Assembly: GCA_000231825.2 (NCBI GenBank)
Contig: JH720293.1
Location: forward strand, 3,275,872-3,339,871
Length of the DNA stretch: 64,000 bases
Reading direction: 5' to 3'
Source: Tetrahymena elliotti 4EA
Taxonomy: Eukaryota > Ciliophora > Oligohymenophorea > Hymenostomatida > Tetrahymenidae
Positions 23,853-35,294 of this stretch are shown in pieces; the first letter of the stretch is position 1, and every line of letters begins with the position of its first letter. The position numbers and the translations under genes are program-made. A model generated the notes under the pieces. The model searched no databases and was not told the DNA's origin. It was given only the letters and a program-made list of their open reading frames with translations.

Positions 23853-26188
23853 TCATTTCTTATTATACTAGTCATATTCTTTATTATATTCTTCTCTTAA
23901 ATTTTACAATTCTTCATCTTATAAATTATCTAAAATTTAGTTATCATCATCATCATCATCTGGATCATCAATATAAAGTATGCTAGTTCTACCAAGCATC
24001 ATTCCAATTGTCTAAAATGCCACAGAACTTTTGCGATTTATGGTCATGGTTTATTTAGGAGTTTAGTTATATTTATAAAACTATGGCTTTATTTAAGAAA
24101 AGTTAAGGGAATTTCCCAAAGGAACATGAGATTTTAACAATAAATTTTTATCGTTTCCTAAAGATCTGCTGTGTCTATAATCTTTATTTATAAGTGGCTA
24201 TTCTATTTCTTTATTCTTATTAACTTGATAAGCATAAGGACGAGTATTTACCTCTTCATCAACCCTTTATTATTGTTTTTCATGTAATTTATTTTCAAAT
24301 GCTTAATCAAAGGGAGATTAATTTTCATGGTTTTCAATAAAAGATTAAGATTGCTCTGATTCCTTTTCTGTAATTTTTGACATTGCTATTTTTATTTGTT
24401 GAATTAATTAATCTTATTTTTTAAAAGAAAATAAGCTTACGAATTTTATCTGAGAGCTAATCTTGATTCTTTGGCTTATTACCATTTTAATTCTAGCTCT
24501 AAAGATATTATAGCATTTCTTCCTCTTACTCTTATTAGGTTTTTGTCAATCTTGATTATTCAACCTTAGCAAATATTAAAAAGATAATACCCCATAAACT
24601 CCAAAACATAAGAACTTTCATACCACTTCTTTAATCAGGATTTTATGAAAATTAGTTAACAAGTCCATAAACTACAGGAGCAGGTAAATATCCTAATAAA
24701 TTATGGAATAACTATGCTTAAGAATTTCCAAAAGCACGATAGCTTTTTGGTATAGAGTGAAGCATTAAACCTGTGACGGCTGGCATTAGTGAACCTCCAA
24801 AAAAAAATAAAAACCACAATAAAATTAGAACTGTTTGATAACTATTTGTAAATGGTATTGGGATAGCACAACAAGAAGCTAAAACTCCATTAAATAAACA
24901 TAAATTTATTGCATTTTTACCAGCATAACCACCTACTTTTTCTAAAGCAATGCCACCTATTGAAAATAAAAAACATATTTTAAATAAAATTTCTTTAGTT
25001 TAAAATAAATCTTTTTTAAATTCCTTTTTATTTCTGCTTAATTCAAAATTAAATTAATTTAAGAACATTGTTAAATATAAAGTTCAATTACCTATTAGGA
25101 CACCAAAAATAGGAGCTGTTATAGAAATTAAAGAAAATGCTGTATAGACAGTTTTTTAGTCTACAAATAAGACGGTTCTCATGTAATCAGATATCCAAAA
25201 TTGTATTCCAGTAACAACAAAATAGAGTGAAGCAAGTGTAAGCATAGTGAAAATAAATATTTTATTTGAAAAAAGTTCTTTTAATTTAGAAGTGTAAGTA
25301 TGACTTTTATACAATTTGATAACAGGTTCGATAGATAAACGATGAATAGAAGAGCGACCTTATAAATTCTATGCATTTGTTACTTACTCTATTTTTTTAC
25401 CATTTATGACTTCCTCTTCCTTCATTTGCACATCTAAATCTGATGAATGATATAACATAAGACTCAAAGCACAAGGTGTTAGTAACAGGATCTGTGTGAT
25501 AAAAGAATATTGCCACTTTTTTAAATAATAAATATAAATAATTAGATAATAGTATTTTATAAGATTGCTTTACATTAGAGAATACTTTAACATAGAAAGA
25601 TGTTGCTAGATAACCTAGAAAAACACCAAGAGGAACGCCTAACTGTAAAATAGTAAGCCATAAAGTCTACTTTGAACCTCCATGCAGCTAAGTAATTTTT
25701 TATAAAAAAAATAATAATTAAACAGAAGAAATCAACAATAAATAATGAATTTATAGTTTCTAAATGAGAAAATAAATATGCATAATTACATCAACCCAGA
25801 CAGGGAAGAAAACAACTAAAAATACTTGAAAGAAACCTACTAAAGTTCTAGATAATCCAAGTATAATTATTCGATCTGAGACTAAGAAAAGTAACAAACT
25901 AAAGATATATGAAACAATAACACCAATAATCAGTTTTTTGGTTTTAATCATCATAAAAGCCTATGAAGCAGCAACTGAACCTATTAGAAGACCTGCATAT
26001 ACAACAGATCCCAAAATACCTAACTCAAAATCAGTAATTCTTAGATCATGTTTGATTTCTTTGGAAGCAGCAGGAACAATGCCATGATCAAAATTAACTA
26101 GGATATTTGTGATAAAACATATAAAATAAATAAAGCTCTTTGAAGCAGTTGGTGGTGAAAGAATATTCCCACTGTTTGTTTTTTGCAT
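23853..26188 (-). CDS. MFS transporter, Spinster-like, five exons, 657 aa
   Basis: The exons on the minus strand are 26188-25790, 25687-25586, 25515-25092, 24956-24441 and 24385-23853; phases agree and the total is 658 codons, TGA at 23855-23853. About 12 hydrophobic helices are present. The first opens FIYFICFITNILVNFDHG. Diagnostic words are the VWVD end of helix 4 and the LQLGVPLGVFLGY / WQYSFITQILLL pair around helices 5 and 6, as in Spinster (Spns) members of the major facilitator superfamily. An extra cytosolic loop of about 70 residues separates the two halves. A C-terminal cytosolic tail of roughly 200 residues is Gln/Glu-rich and ends with an acidic Asp run. The family moves sphingolipids, lysophospholipids or related amphipathic solutes across endolysosomal or plasma membranes; the substrate here is unknown. 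Confidence 0.85.
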
Positions 26189-27532
26189 TTGTATAATTAT
26201 TAGTAGCTCCTATTGAAAGTAATATGCTATTGTCTATAAATATTGAGAATAGAAGTTAGAACTTTTTTTTCTTAAAAGCTTTAAATGTTTCGAAATATTT
26301 AATAGAAATTAATAAATATCATATTAATATATATATTAATATTGATTATTAGATTTTGCTTTTAATTTGATTGAAGATTTTAATATCAATACCCATAGTA
26401 AGTATATTTAGTACTAATTATCTTTAAGCTGATCTTTAAAGTACATCGAGTTAAAATCAAGTTTGTAAGATTTAACTAAGATATTTTACTATTTCATTCA
26501 TAAGTTTATCTTTATTAACTATTTGCATGTTTCCATTTTAATTTACAAGTTATCTCACTTAGATTGTTAACTTTTAATTAACAGTTTAGAGTACATAAAA
26601 GTGAAATAACAAGATAGATCAATGATAAACTTTAATAAAATGCTTTAAAAAAATAAAGATTTATGTCAGCTAGAATTTGAAAAACAAAGAAAAAATAAGC
26701 TATGAAAAGCTTGTTATTGGTAGATTTTTAAATAGCAAATTAAATAAATAAGTCCACAAAAATATATTTTTATAAAAACAACATTTTAATAAAAATATAT
26801 AAAAAAAAGTTTTAAATATTCTTTTGGTTGATCATAAATAAGGAAGGCTTGATTGATTGACACTTTATTTTCTTTTAGAAGTAACAATATCAATAAATTA
26901 GTATAAATTAAATAATCCTGTCTGGTTTGACTTGGTTTTTTTTTTCATTCAATAATATGAATCAAGAATTGAGAGATATTAAATTAATAAATTTTGTAGA
27001 CTACGTTTAATAAATACGATTTAGATTTTAGGTATTTTTAAGAGTATTACTATTCTTAAGGTTTTTATTATAAGATAAATTTTATTTACATTAAGTTAAC
27101 AAATTATTTTGTATTTATTTTATAAATTAAATTAATCTTAAAAATAATATTTGAGACGTTTTGGTTGAGTTTATTTAATATAAAAGTGGTTTTTTAGTTT
27201 TTTATGTTTATTTAGTTTAAATTAATTACAAATAGTACTTACTTACTTTCTTTTATTTTTAAGATTCGTTCGCAATTATATCTAATCAATTTGTTTTGTT
27301 TTTAAAATAAATTTTTCTAAATTAATTTAAAATAGCGCTTAAATTGTTAAATAATACATCAAGTAATATAGCTATTTTATTGGGAGTAGATAAATGGTAT
27401 TCTTTTATTATAATTAAATTAGAATTTTTATTTTATTTTTTGATACTTTAAATAAATTATTTTGTTTATTTTTACTCTTTTTGTTCATTTTTTTCAAGAA
27501 GATTAAATCATTAATATCTCTTAATCAAAAAA
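26189..27532. other. Intergenic region
   Basis: About 1.3 kb, very AT-rich, with scattered TGA in all frames. No gene or repeat is recognised. It contains the presumed promoter of the MFS gene and the 3' UTR of the kinase gene. Confidence 0.5.
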
Positions 27533-30061
27533 TCATATGTGAAGCTCATCATCATCATAATCGCTTTCTTCAATTTCATCTTCGAAATAATCATCACTTT
27601 ATTTAGTAGCTGGATCTTTCTTTTATACTAACTATCCCAAGTTAAAATTAAATTTGTTTAATTTTTCATTTTCAATCTAAAAAATCTCTGTTTCTTATTG
27701 CAACTCATTACAAAGTATTCTTATATTTAAACATTTAGAATTATGATTTATAAAATAACATTCATTCTAATTGTTAAATTAATATTAGAAAAGTTACATT
27801 TATTCATTTGAAAAAGGACCTGAAGGAGAGAAGAAATACTCTTTTTGTTAGCAGCCTACACTTTGACTTCTTTTTAATGTAAAATCTCCTTCAAGAGATA
27901 TCTAACGAGGTCTTTTAATTATTGTTTAGGCCTTTATTTGAGGAGTCAAATAGCAAATAGGGGATAAGCAGTTGGCGTTAAAAGTATCAAAAGCTTCTTA
28001 ATCTTTTAACTTATTTGCAGAATATGAAGATTTTTCTAATTGAATACTAGAATTATGGTTATGTTTCAAGCTGGAAGGAGCCTTGTATGAATTTTAAGCA
28101 TTTTGGTGATACTATCTTGCTGCTTAATCATAAAGGTTTTTCTCTGTTCTGTAATGTCTTTACTCTTCAAAAAAATCATGATTCATCAAAGAAGATGTGT
28201 CAATCCTATCACTTGGATTTTCTTCCAAAGTGTCTTCAATAAATTTCTTGAAATTATAAATATATGAAAAGTTAGTATTGTGTTCAATTTTTTGACAAAT
28301 ACTGGATATCTCTTTTTCTTACCAAAATTAATCTCTATCAGCAGAAATAAGGAGAGAATAAAGTTCATCTTTGCTATTTTTTTAGAACTAGTCTATGAAT
28401 GGATAGAAGCCAAACATAGTAGAAAATAGAGTGACTCCAAAAGAAAAAATGTCATTTTTCAATAAATCTAAATGGAAAAGTTATGTGTTGATTTCATTTG
28501 TCCTTTTGTATTCCTGATAAATCTGTACTATTTCAGGAGATTAATAGACGAAGTCAGTACGTTTCAAATCAAAGCTTTGGCTATTACAGCGCTCAAAGTC
28601 GCATAATTTAGCGCTTGATGAATTTGCAAAAAAGAGCATATTATCTGGCTTAATGTCATTATGGGCTAATTTAGAAGAATGTATTGCATCAAGGCCTGTT
28701 AAAATATCATAAAATATGCCAGGAAAACAGTTATAAAAGGAATTTTTAAACTAAGTAGAGTAGTCACTAGAGCATAGTAGTGAAGAGTATTGGTGCTTGC
28801 TTTGGAGATACTTTTAATGGTGATGAGGGCGAGTTTTATAAACTTCTTGATTAAAGTAAGTTATCAAATCGCATGTAGCTTATTCCATCACTAAGCTACA
28901 ATTATAGGGGTATTCTTAATGTTGATTAGAATTTTATTTTTTAGGATTAACTCTAGGTAGATACAAGTCCTACTCTAAAGAATAAGCCTAAATAATATAA
29001 GGATGACCATGAAACTTTTATAGAATATAATACTCCTTTCCAAGTTTATCGCATTCTTAATTGCATTCTTCTGTATTGTTTTAGTGAAAATAAGTCTTCA
29101 ATACAACATTATTGATTTCAGGTTTTTAATCGTTTAAATAATTTAATTAAGAACCAACTGCTAGAGAGTAAATATGACAAGAAGAACCTTTAGCTATCAA
29201 CTTAGCCTTATGAGAATTCTTTCTTACTTCATTTTTTAACTAACTAATTATAGGATTATCATCCTCAATTGATTAATTTAAATCATCTTCTTAATCGCTC
29301 TCTCCATCTCCATGTTCTTACAAATCATCACCTACGCTGAATTAATTTTCATAATTTATTTTTCCTCCTTCATTATCGTAATCATCTTCTCCTTCTTATT
29401 CTTGATTAAAGCTGCTTTCTTTTGATGTAAAATCATTAATAATTTTTTAATTCTTGAGGTCTAGTTAATTGTCTTAATTATTTTCTATATGACTATTAGT
29501 ATTGCATTCATCAATATCTTCATCTTATTCTTCATACAAAATTTTAGGTTTCATCATAAACTATTTTTGTTTTCTTTGAGTACTTGATGTAGAAGAAGGT
29601 GCAGGTGGCTTAGAAAAATAGATGCTTTCAAAGGTATTTTAACTTGAAGAGCAGCTTACAGAAGAAGTGTTTAGAGAAGATTATGAAGTATTATGATGAG
29701 TTGTATTCTCTTCAAAGCATTCAGTATTTTATGAATACTGTTTTGATTTGGAGTTATTGGTGTGGCGGCAGCAGGACAACATAGAGATCTAATTATGATG
29801 CTACTTTACCATTCTGTTAGCTAAAGAAAGGGAAGAAGAGGTAATTTTATTAGCAGAGTTTTGAGACTCAACTAATGGATATGTAAGATATCTATCTTAA
29901 TTTGAATTAATAATTATTTCATATTAATTGCTAACATTTTCAACACAATTCAATAATTAACAAAGATTGCAGCTTGAATTCTATTAAATTGAACTTTCGT
30001 TTGTGTTTTATGATTACCTTTCATTCTATACGCTCTGCTGCTGCTATAACACCTGCTCCAT
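27533..30061 (-). CDS. Divergent protein kinase (HND / DFE motifs), about 842 aa
   Basis: One minus-strand frame from ATG 30061-30059 (MEQVLQQQQS) to TGA 27535-27533; an internal ATG at 29782 is an alternative start. Residues 1-280 are Ser/Gln/Asn-rich, then acidic. The kinase domain follows: Gly-rich-like loop KGSSCHIYSLAV (Gly about 292), beta-3 Lys in VVLKTYF (about 322), catalytic loop HNDIKPDN (Asp about 469), CDFE where DFG is expected (Asp about 488), SPEIV for APE, and DIFSFGVTLF (about 537). A hydrophilic insert lies between subdomains V and VI. The catalytic Asp, Lys and metal-binding Asp are kept, so activity is plausible despite HRD to HND and DFG to DFE. The tail of about 200 residues is low-complexity and acidic. 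The true 5' end is uncertain because the frame stays open upstream. Confidence 0.82.
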
Positions 30062-30637
30062 ACTCACTACTTAATTATTCCCTTGATAATTGATCTCCTG
30101 AAACAAAACTTTATGATTTAGTTTTGGCAGATTTTTTTATGAGTATAAAAGTTTGGGTGTTTAAGTTCTTAAATTTAGTTATGTCTTCAGAAGAATATAT
30201 GTTTTGCTTTTTAAATACTTTCTTGCTTTGTAATGCTTTCGCTCTGCCCTTAAATAAATCTACTATTGATATTATTAGCTCTATATTTATTTTTCTTTGC
30301 TTTTGAGAATGCTTAATGTTTATGTTTATTTACTTTTATAACAAAAAATCAAAAAAGGAAGTAAATCAAATCAAATCTCTTGTATTTTTCAATTTGTTTT
30401 TTATTTATATCTCTCCTTCGTATTGCTTTTTTGCTTTGTTAAAATTTACATCCTATTTGATAAATTTTTTTCTCTAAATCTCCTTAAATCATTCTAATTA
30501 TTTTTCTTTTCTATTTTGATACAGCTTATAAATATTCTTCTCCTTTATCAATTCTAATAATTTTTTGTTGTTTTAATCAAAAAATAAAGAAACAAACAAA
30601 AAAAAGAAATAGAGAAACATGAGGTATTTTTAAAATA
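30062..30637. other. Divergent intergenic region with open upstream frames
   Basis: This lies between the divergent kinase and LRR genes. On the minus strand, two frames stay open from about 30340 down to the kinase start: the kinase's own frame and a second one ending at TGA 30023-30021. Base composition here is less AT-rich than in other spacers. No in-frame ATG was found upstream of 30061, so either this is 5' UTR or a short first exon was missed. Confidence 0.4.
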
Positions 30638-32119
30638 ATGGGGAAAACAAAATAATCAAAATAATAGGTCAGTTAAATATGTTAAAATAATGAAGAGAAA
30701 TAATAGGAAGCTAAGGAAGAAGAAATAGATTTATGCAATTTAAGCTGAAAAGAGTTAAATGAATTAATGTAAAATATTGTAAATAAAACAAAAAATTGTG
30801 AATAATCAAAACAACAATTAACTAAATAGTCAAAATATATTACTATATTATGGTTGGTTTTATATAACTTAAAATCTAACTTGAAGTAAAAGTATGAATC
30901 TATTTTAGGAAAAGAGATTTCTGAATGTAAAAATTTAAAATCTTTATCAATTTATATGCCAAAAAAAGAACTTTGTTGTAATAATATTCTTAAAAATATG
31001 GAAAATCATAAAAATTTAGAATAATTAAGTATAATATATTATTCTTGTAAATTAAAATAAGAAAAGTGTTAGATATTAGGATAATCTATTTCTGAATGTG
31101 TAAATTTATTATCTTTAAAAATTCAAATTGCTGATATTTTTTTAGAGGGAAAACAATTGAATTATATTGCATAAGGAATTTAGGAATGCAAAAATTTAAC
31201 TTTTCTGGATATTTGTTTAGAAAGTATATTAGATTCAGATGGGTTTACTTCTTTAAAAAAGATACTTTTAGAATGTAAAAGAATAGTTTTTTAAAAAATA
31301 AGCTTAGGGTCTGATCTTGAAAATCAATCTGAAAATAATTTGAAAGAAAAAGATATTTTAGAATTTGCTGAAATAATATCTAAATTAAATAATCTAATTG
31401 CTTTAAACTTAGATTTAAAGAAAAAACTAAGTAGTAATAGTGCTAAGATTCTAGGATAGCAATTTAGTATATGTTATAATCTAACTAAAATAAAGATTGA
31501 CCTTGGTCATTTCTAATTTGACAATAAAGGTATTTCCTTATTTACAGAAAATATTTCTAAACTTAGTAAACTCACATAGTTAAAAATTAATATTCATGAT
31601 AATAATCTAAATAATTCAATTGCCAAAATAATAGCAAAATAATTAAAGGAATCAAAAAATCTTAATAAATTAGAAATTTTATTTTGTAAAAATGTTTTGG
31701 CTAATGAAGGAGTGCAATCACTTTTAATCGGATTATCTAAATTAGTTAATCTCAATTCTTTATGTTTATCTTTTTATTAAAATTTGATTGATAATACTTG
31801 TTTGGGTTAAATTTCAGAGTTTCAAAATCTAAATCATTTAGATCTTGATCTAAGATTTAATCCATTCAATACTTTAGGTGTAACATATTTTGGATAATAA
31901 ATTTAAAATTTTAAAAACCTAAACTCTTTTAGCCTTAATACATTTTTCTGTAAGATTAATGTAGAAACATTTAGAATTTTAGTAGGAGGAATTTTGAAAC
32001 TTCCACATCTTTATTTTTTAAGCTTATAAATATCTTTACAAAAGTAAACTTATAAATACTAAGAAACCCAAAGAACTTTTACTCTAAAAACTTAAAAGAT
32101 TAACTTACTTTTCTATTGA
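30638..32119 (+). CDS. LRR (RNI-like) protein with one in-frame TGA
   Basis: One frame runs from ATG 30638 to TGA 32117-32119 (494 codons) and is interrupted only by TGA at 30746-30748, codon 37. If that TGA stops translation, the usable start is ATG 30767 (about 450 aa). The protein is a solenoid of irregular leucine-rich repeats of the type common in ciliates: recurring ECKNLTFLDI or SECKNLKSLSIY motifs spaced about 25-35 residues, later forms such as LNSFSLNT. There is no signal peptide or membrane helix. The segment before the TGA (KEEEIDLCNLS) has coding character. The LRR family usually binds proteins; no catalytic domain is visible. The TGA could be a nonsense mutation, sequencing error or, less likely, selenocysteine. 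Confidence 0.72.
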
Positions 32120-32920
32120 AAATTAATGAAAGATATTAAAGAATATATTCTTATTTTTTATGTTTTAAATTGTCAATTTTTCAATTAAAAATTTTAGCAT
32201 TTTCTTCTTCTTTCTCATCTTTTTATTATTATGTTTGGGTTCAATCTCCTTCTAAAATATTATTTTAAATAAATATTAAAATATAATAATTAATTTTTAC
32301 ATTAACTTTGCTCCTCCCTTATAGAAAATTCAATTGAAAAAAAATAATAATATTTTTGTAAAGAGGAGGAATTAAAAATAAAAAACTAATTCATAATTTT
32401 TTCTGTTCAATTTGGACATAAAATTTAATAATAATTTTGCGATGTTTTAAAGAAAAAAACTAATTAATATTTTAACATTTAAAACAAAGTGAAATCACTT
32501 TAAACTTTTAGTTATTAATTAATAAAATCTATCCATAAAAAAAATTTTTTAAATTAAATTAATAAGAAATACCTTCAATAAAAAAACATTCTTCATCTCA
32601 AACAATATAAATACCTCATAACTCTCTAAAGAGAGTCTCTAAATTGCATCATTATTTTTTAAAGATGATAAAAAAAAATTATCATAGGATAGCTAATCAT
32701 TTAGTTAAAAGTAAGAGTTTAAATCGAATGAAATACAGCAATAAGCATGAATAGTAAGAATAAAAATATTGATTACAACAATAATTGAAAAGTAAATTTG
32801 TATGTTTAATTTAAGTATTTATTAATTTATTAAGTAGTTAATTAAAAGTATATTTAGTTTTAATAGGTCATTTTTTATTTAATTTTGGAAAAAAATATTT
32901 TTCATTATTAATCAACTCAC
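32120..32920. other. Convergent intergenic spacer
   Basis: AT-rich DNA between the 3' ends of the LRR and MORN genes. A perfect short inverted repeat (CTCTCTAAAGAGAG, near 32621) is present. Nothing else is seen. Confidence 0.5.
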
Positions 32921-33925
32921 TCATTCTTGGTAATATGAGTTTTGACCAAAATGAGTTTCTGTTTTTACTTTGATATTATCTCTATAAATGCATTTTATTT
33001 CTAGGTATTGTAAAGAAGCATATCTAATAGAGCCTTGTCCATGTTTCATATCATCTTTCCACATACCTTGATAAATATCTCCATTTTTGTAGTAGTATTA
33101 ACCGTAGCCCCACTTTTTATCATTTTTAAATTATCCAATGTATCTTTCACTGTTGGAATAGAACATAATACCATTTCCATTTATTTAGTTATTATAGAAA
33201 TCACCTTCGTAGTAATCACCGTTACTGAAAATATATCTACCAACTCCTATCCGTTTATTGTTTTGATAGTATCCAACAAAGCTGTCTCCATTGCAAAAGA
33301 ATTCATATGCGCGGCCATGTTTTACTTCGTTTGATACTTAATGAAGATATATTCCATTAGTTTTACATGTGACCCTTAATTCAGGATTTTGTAAGTTTTC
33401 GAATTCAAAATTTGATAATTAAAATTGCTTCAAAATTTTCAGATTATTTGGTCTACTTGAAAATCCTCTTTCAATCACGACTCTGTGCTTTTCAATTTCA
33501 GACTAGATTAATTAATCATAAATCTTCTTTTAAGCTCTTTTCTTTATTTGTTCTTAATCAAACAAAGTAGATTTGTTAGATTTATGGTTAGTACCATATG
33601 TATATAGAGACTAGTTCTAAGTATTCAGAATTTCTTAAGGGTTAGAGTGTCTAGAAGAATCGGTAGAAATTGTTATTGATCTTTTCATCTTACTGATAAA
33701 TGTTTTTACAGTTTGCTTTTTAGCAATTTCCTAAAATTGTTATTACATTTGTTAATTTTTTTTAAAGGTGTTGATACGGTTTGAAGGAGTGAATTGTTTG
33801 GGAGGAGCTTTAAGATTTGGTAATGTATTTAAAGTATTATCTTTTTATATGTAAATAGATTTTGAAGGTTTAGATCTACGTATGATAAATTTTTAGTTCT
33901 AGTTTTATACTTACTAAGAAGCCAT
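32921..33925 (-). CDS. MORN-repeat protein, 334 aa
   Basis: Single minus-strand frame from ATG 33925-33923 to TGA 32923-32921. The first 200 residues are basic and Gln/Ser-rich without a known domain. The C-terminal third has at least four MORN repeats of about 23 residues, with the classic YxGxWxxxxxxGxGxYxxxxG pattern: GDSFVGYYQNNKRIGVGRY, GDYYEGDFYNNQINGNG, ERYIGQFKNDKKWGYGQY and GDIYQGMWKDDMKHGQGS. MORN proteins bind phospholipids or act as scaffolds, in ciliates often at the cortex, basal bodies or axoneme. The position and cargo of this one are unknown. The start is the first ATG; the frame has no upstream coding signal. Confidence 0.88.
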
Positions 33926-35294
33926 TTTGTAAAAATTTCTTTTATTATTTGGTGAATATATTTTATTTTGAGAATTTATTGTCTAAAACAAATTTTTTTT
34001 TATGAATGCTTTTATTTGTTAAATTTTATTTAAATTCATTATCGGGTCAATCAATATTCCAATTTATTTGAAAACAAAGGAAATTTTATTTAAGATCTTA
34101 TTTGGTCTCATTTAATATATTTTTTGTATTTGATCTGGGTTACTTAAATTATCAACAAATCATTAAAATATCAATAAAATATTTACAGCATACTGAAAGC
34201 AAAACTCACAGTCTTTTTAGCAATCTTAATGTTTTTATTCTCTTTTAGGATTTTTGTGAATATTTTATTCTTATTTTTTGGATTGCTTAGTTTATATTTA
34301 TAGGATAGACAAATAAATTTGTACTTTTACAAAGATGCATTATTAGTAAGAATTTATCAAAGCTAATTTCGAAGAACAAATAAAAATAGATAGACAATTC
34401 GTTTTTAGTAATATAGATTATTAATGTTTTGAGAATAAATAAACCTATTTAAATAAAAATGCTAAACAAATATTTTTAGAATGATCATTTTCATTCGCAA
34501 ATAAAATCATTCAGACTGAAATTCAAAAAATGAAATAAATGTAGATGATACGTAAAAAATTAAGAATAAAATATTAATAATATATTTAAATTTAATTTCT
34601 CAGATTTGAAAAATCTCAAATTCGATAGTTCGAAATCTAAAAATACTCAAATTTTGAACCTTCTTTGAATGTATTTGATAGTAAATTAGGTAATAATTAA
34701 TTCAGGCAAATCTTTGATCTCTTAAATAATTTGAATTTTGTCTTTTATTTCAGAATTTTCTATTCAAAAGATTTTAAGTTTCCATCAAAAATTGGAAATT
34801 TCCAATAAAATTTTTGATAAATAAGTAGGCATGTTATTGATTACTTATAAAAAATGTAAGAATTTAACTAAATTAAAAGTATAAATACACATATTATATA
34901 TCAAATGTATTTTCCCTAAGCAATTAAAGCTGCCAAGTAAGAATTTAATAGAAGATTAGTTTTTTTTAAATATAAAACAAATATTCTCATCTGAGAAAAT
35001 ATTTAATTAAAAAAGCTTTATTTGATATGTAAACCTGAAAAAATAGTAGATAAAGCTGAATTATCTTTTTATTAAAATTTAGATTCAAAAAAGATATTTA
35101 TATTATTACCATAATTATGGTTTGAGAAAGAAAGTAAATTTTAAATTACTTATTTAGTATATAATTAGGTTTTTTACTTTGTAAATACTATTCTAATATT
35201 AATTGATGCTAATGTTCTTGTAAATTAATTATTTTTGTTCAATTTCTTAGAGAAAATAGAATTTCAAAAGAAAGTAGTTCTATTAATATCAGAA
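33926..35294. other. Divergent intergenic region with LRR-like relic
   Basis: AT-rich spacer between the divergent MORN and giant receptor-like genes. A stretch at about 34827-35030 resembles a repeat of the local LRR family (see separate entry). The remainder shows no gene. Confidence 0.45.
34827..35029 (+). pseudogene. Possible LRR-family relic
   Basis: A plus-strand frame reads YKKCKNLTKLKVQIHI and further Leu-rich words, very like the ECKNLxxLxI repeats of the LRR gene at 30638-32119. It ends at a TGA near 35027, has no start or splice context, and flanking frames do not continue it. It is best seen as a decayed fragment of a duplicated LRR gene; chance similarity in AT-rich DNA cannot be excluded. 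Confidence 0.3.

Noticed and set aside
29059..30061. Shorter kinase start at ATG 29782
   Set aside because: The same frame stays coding-like (Ser/Gln-rich) up to ATG 30061, so the longer start is preferred, though not proven.
33035..33334. Plus-strand hydrophobic 99-codon frame
   Set aside because: It is the antisense shadow of the MORN-repeat gene, whose repeat signature is unmistakable on the minus strand.
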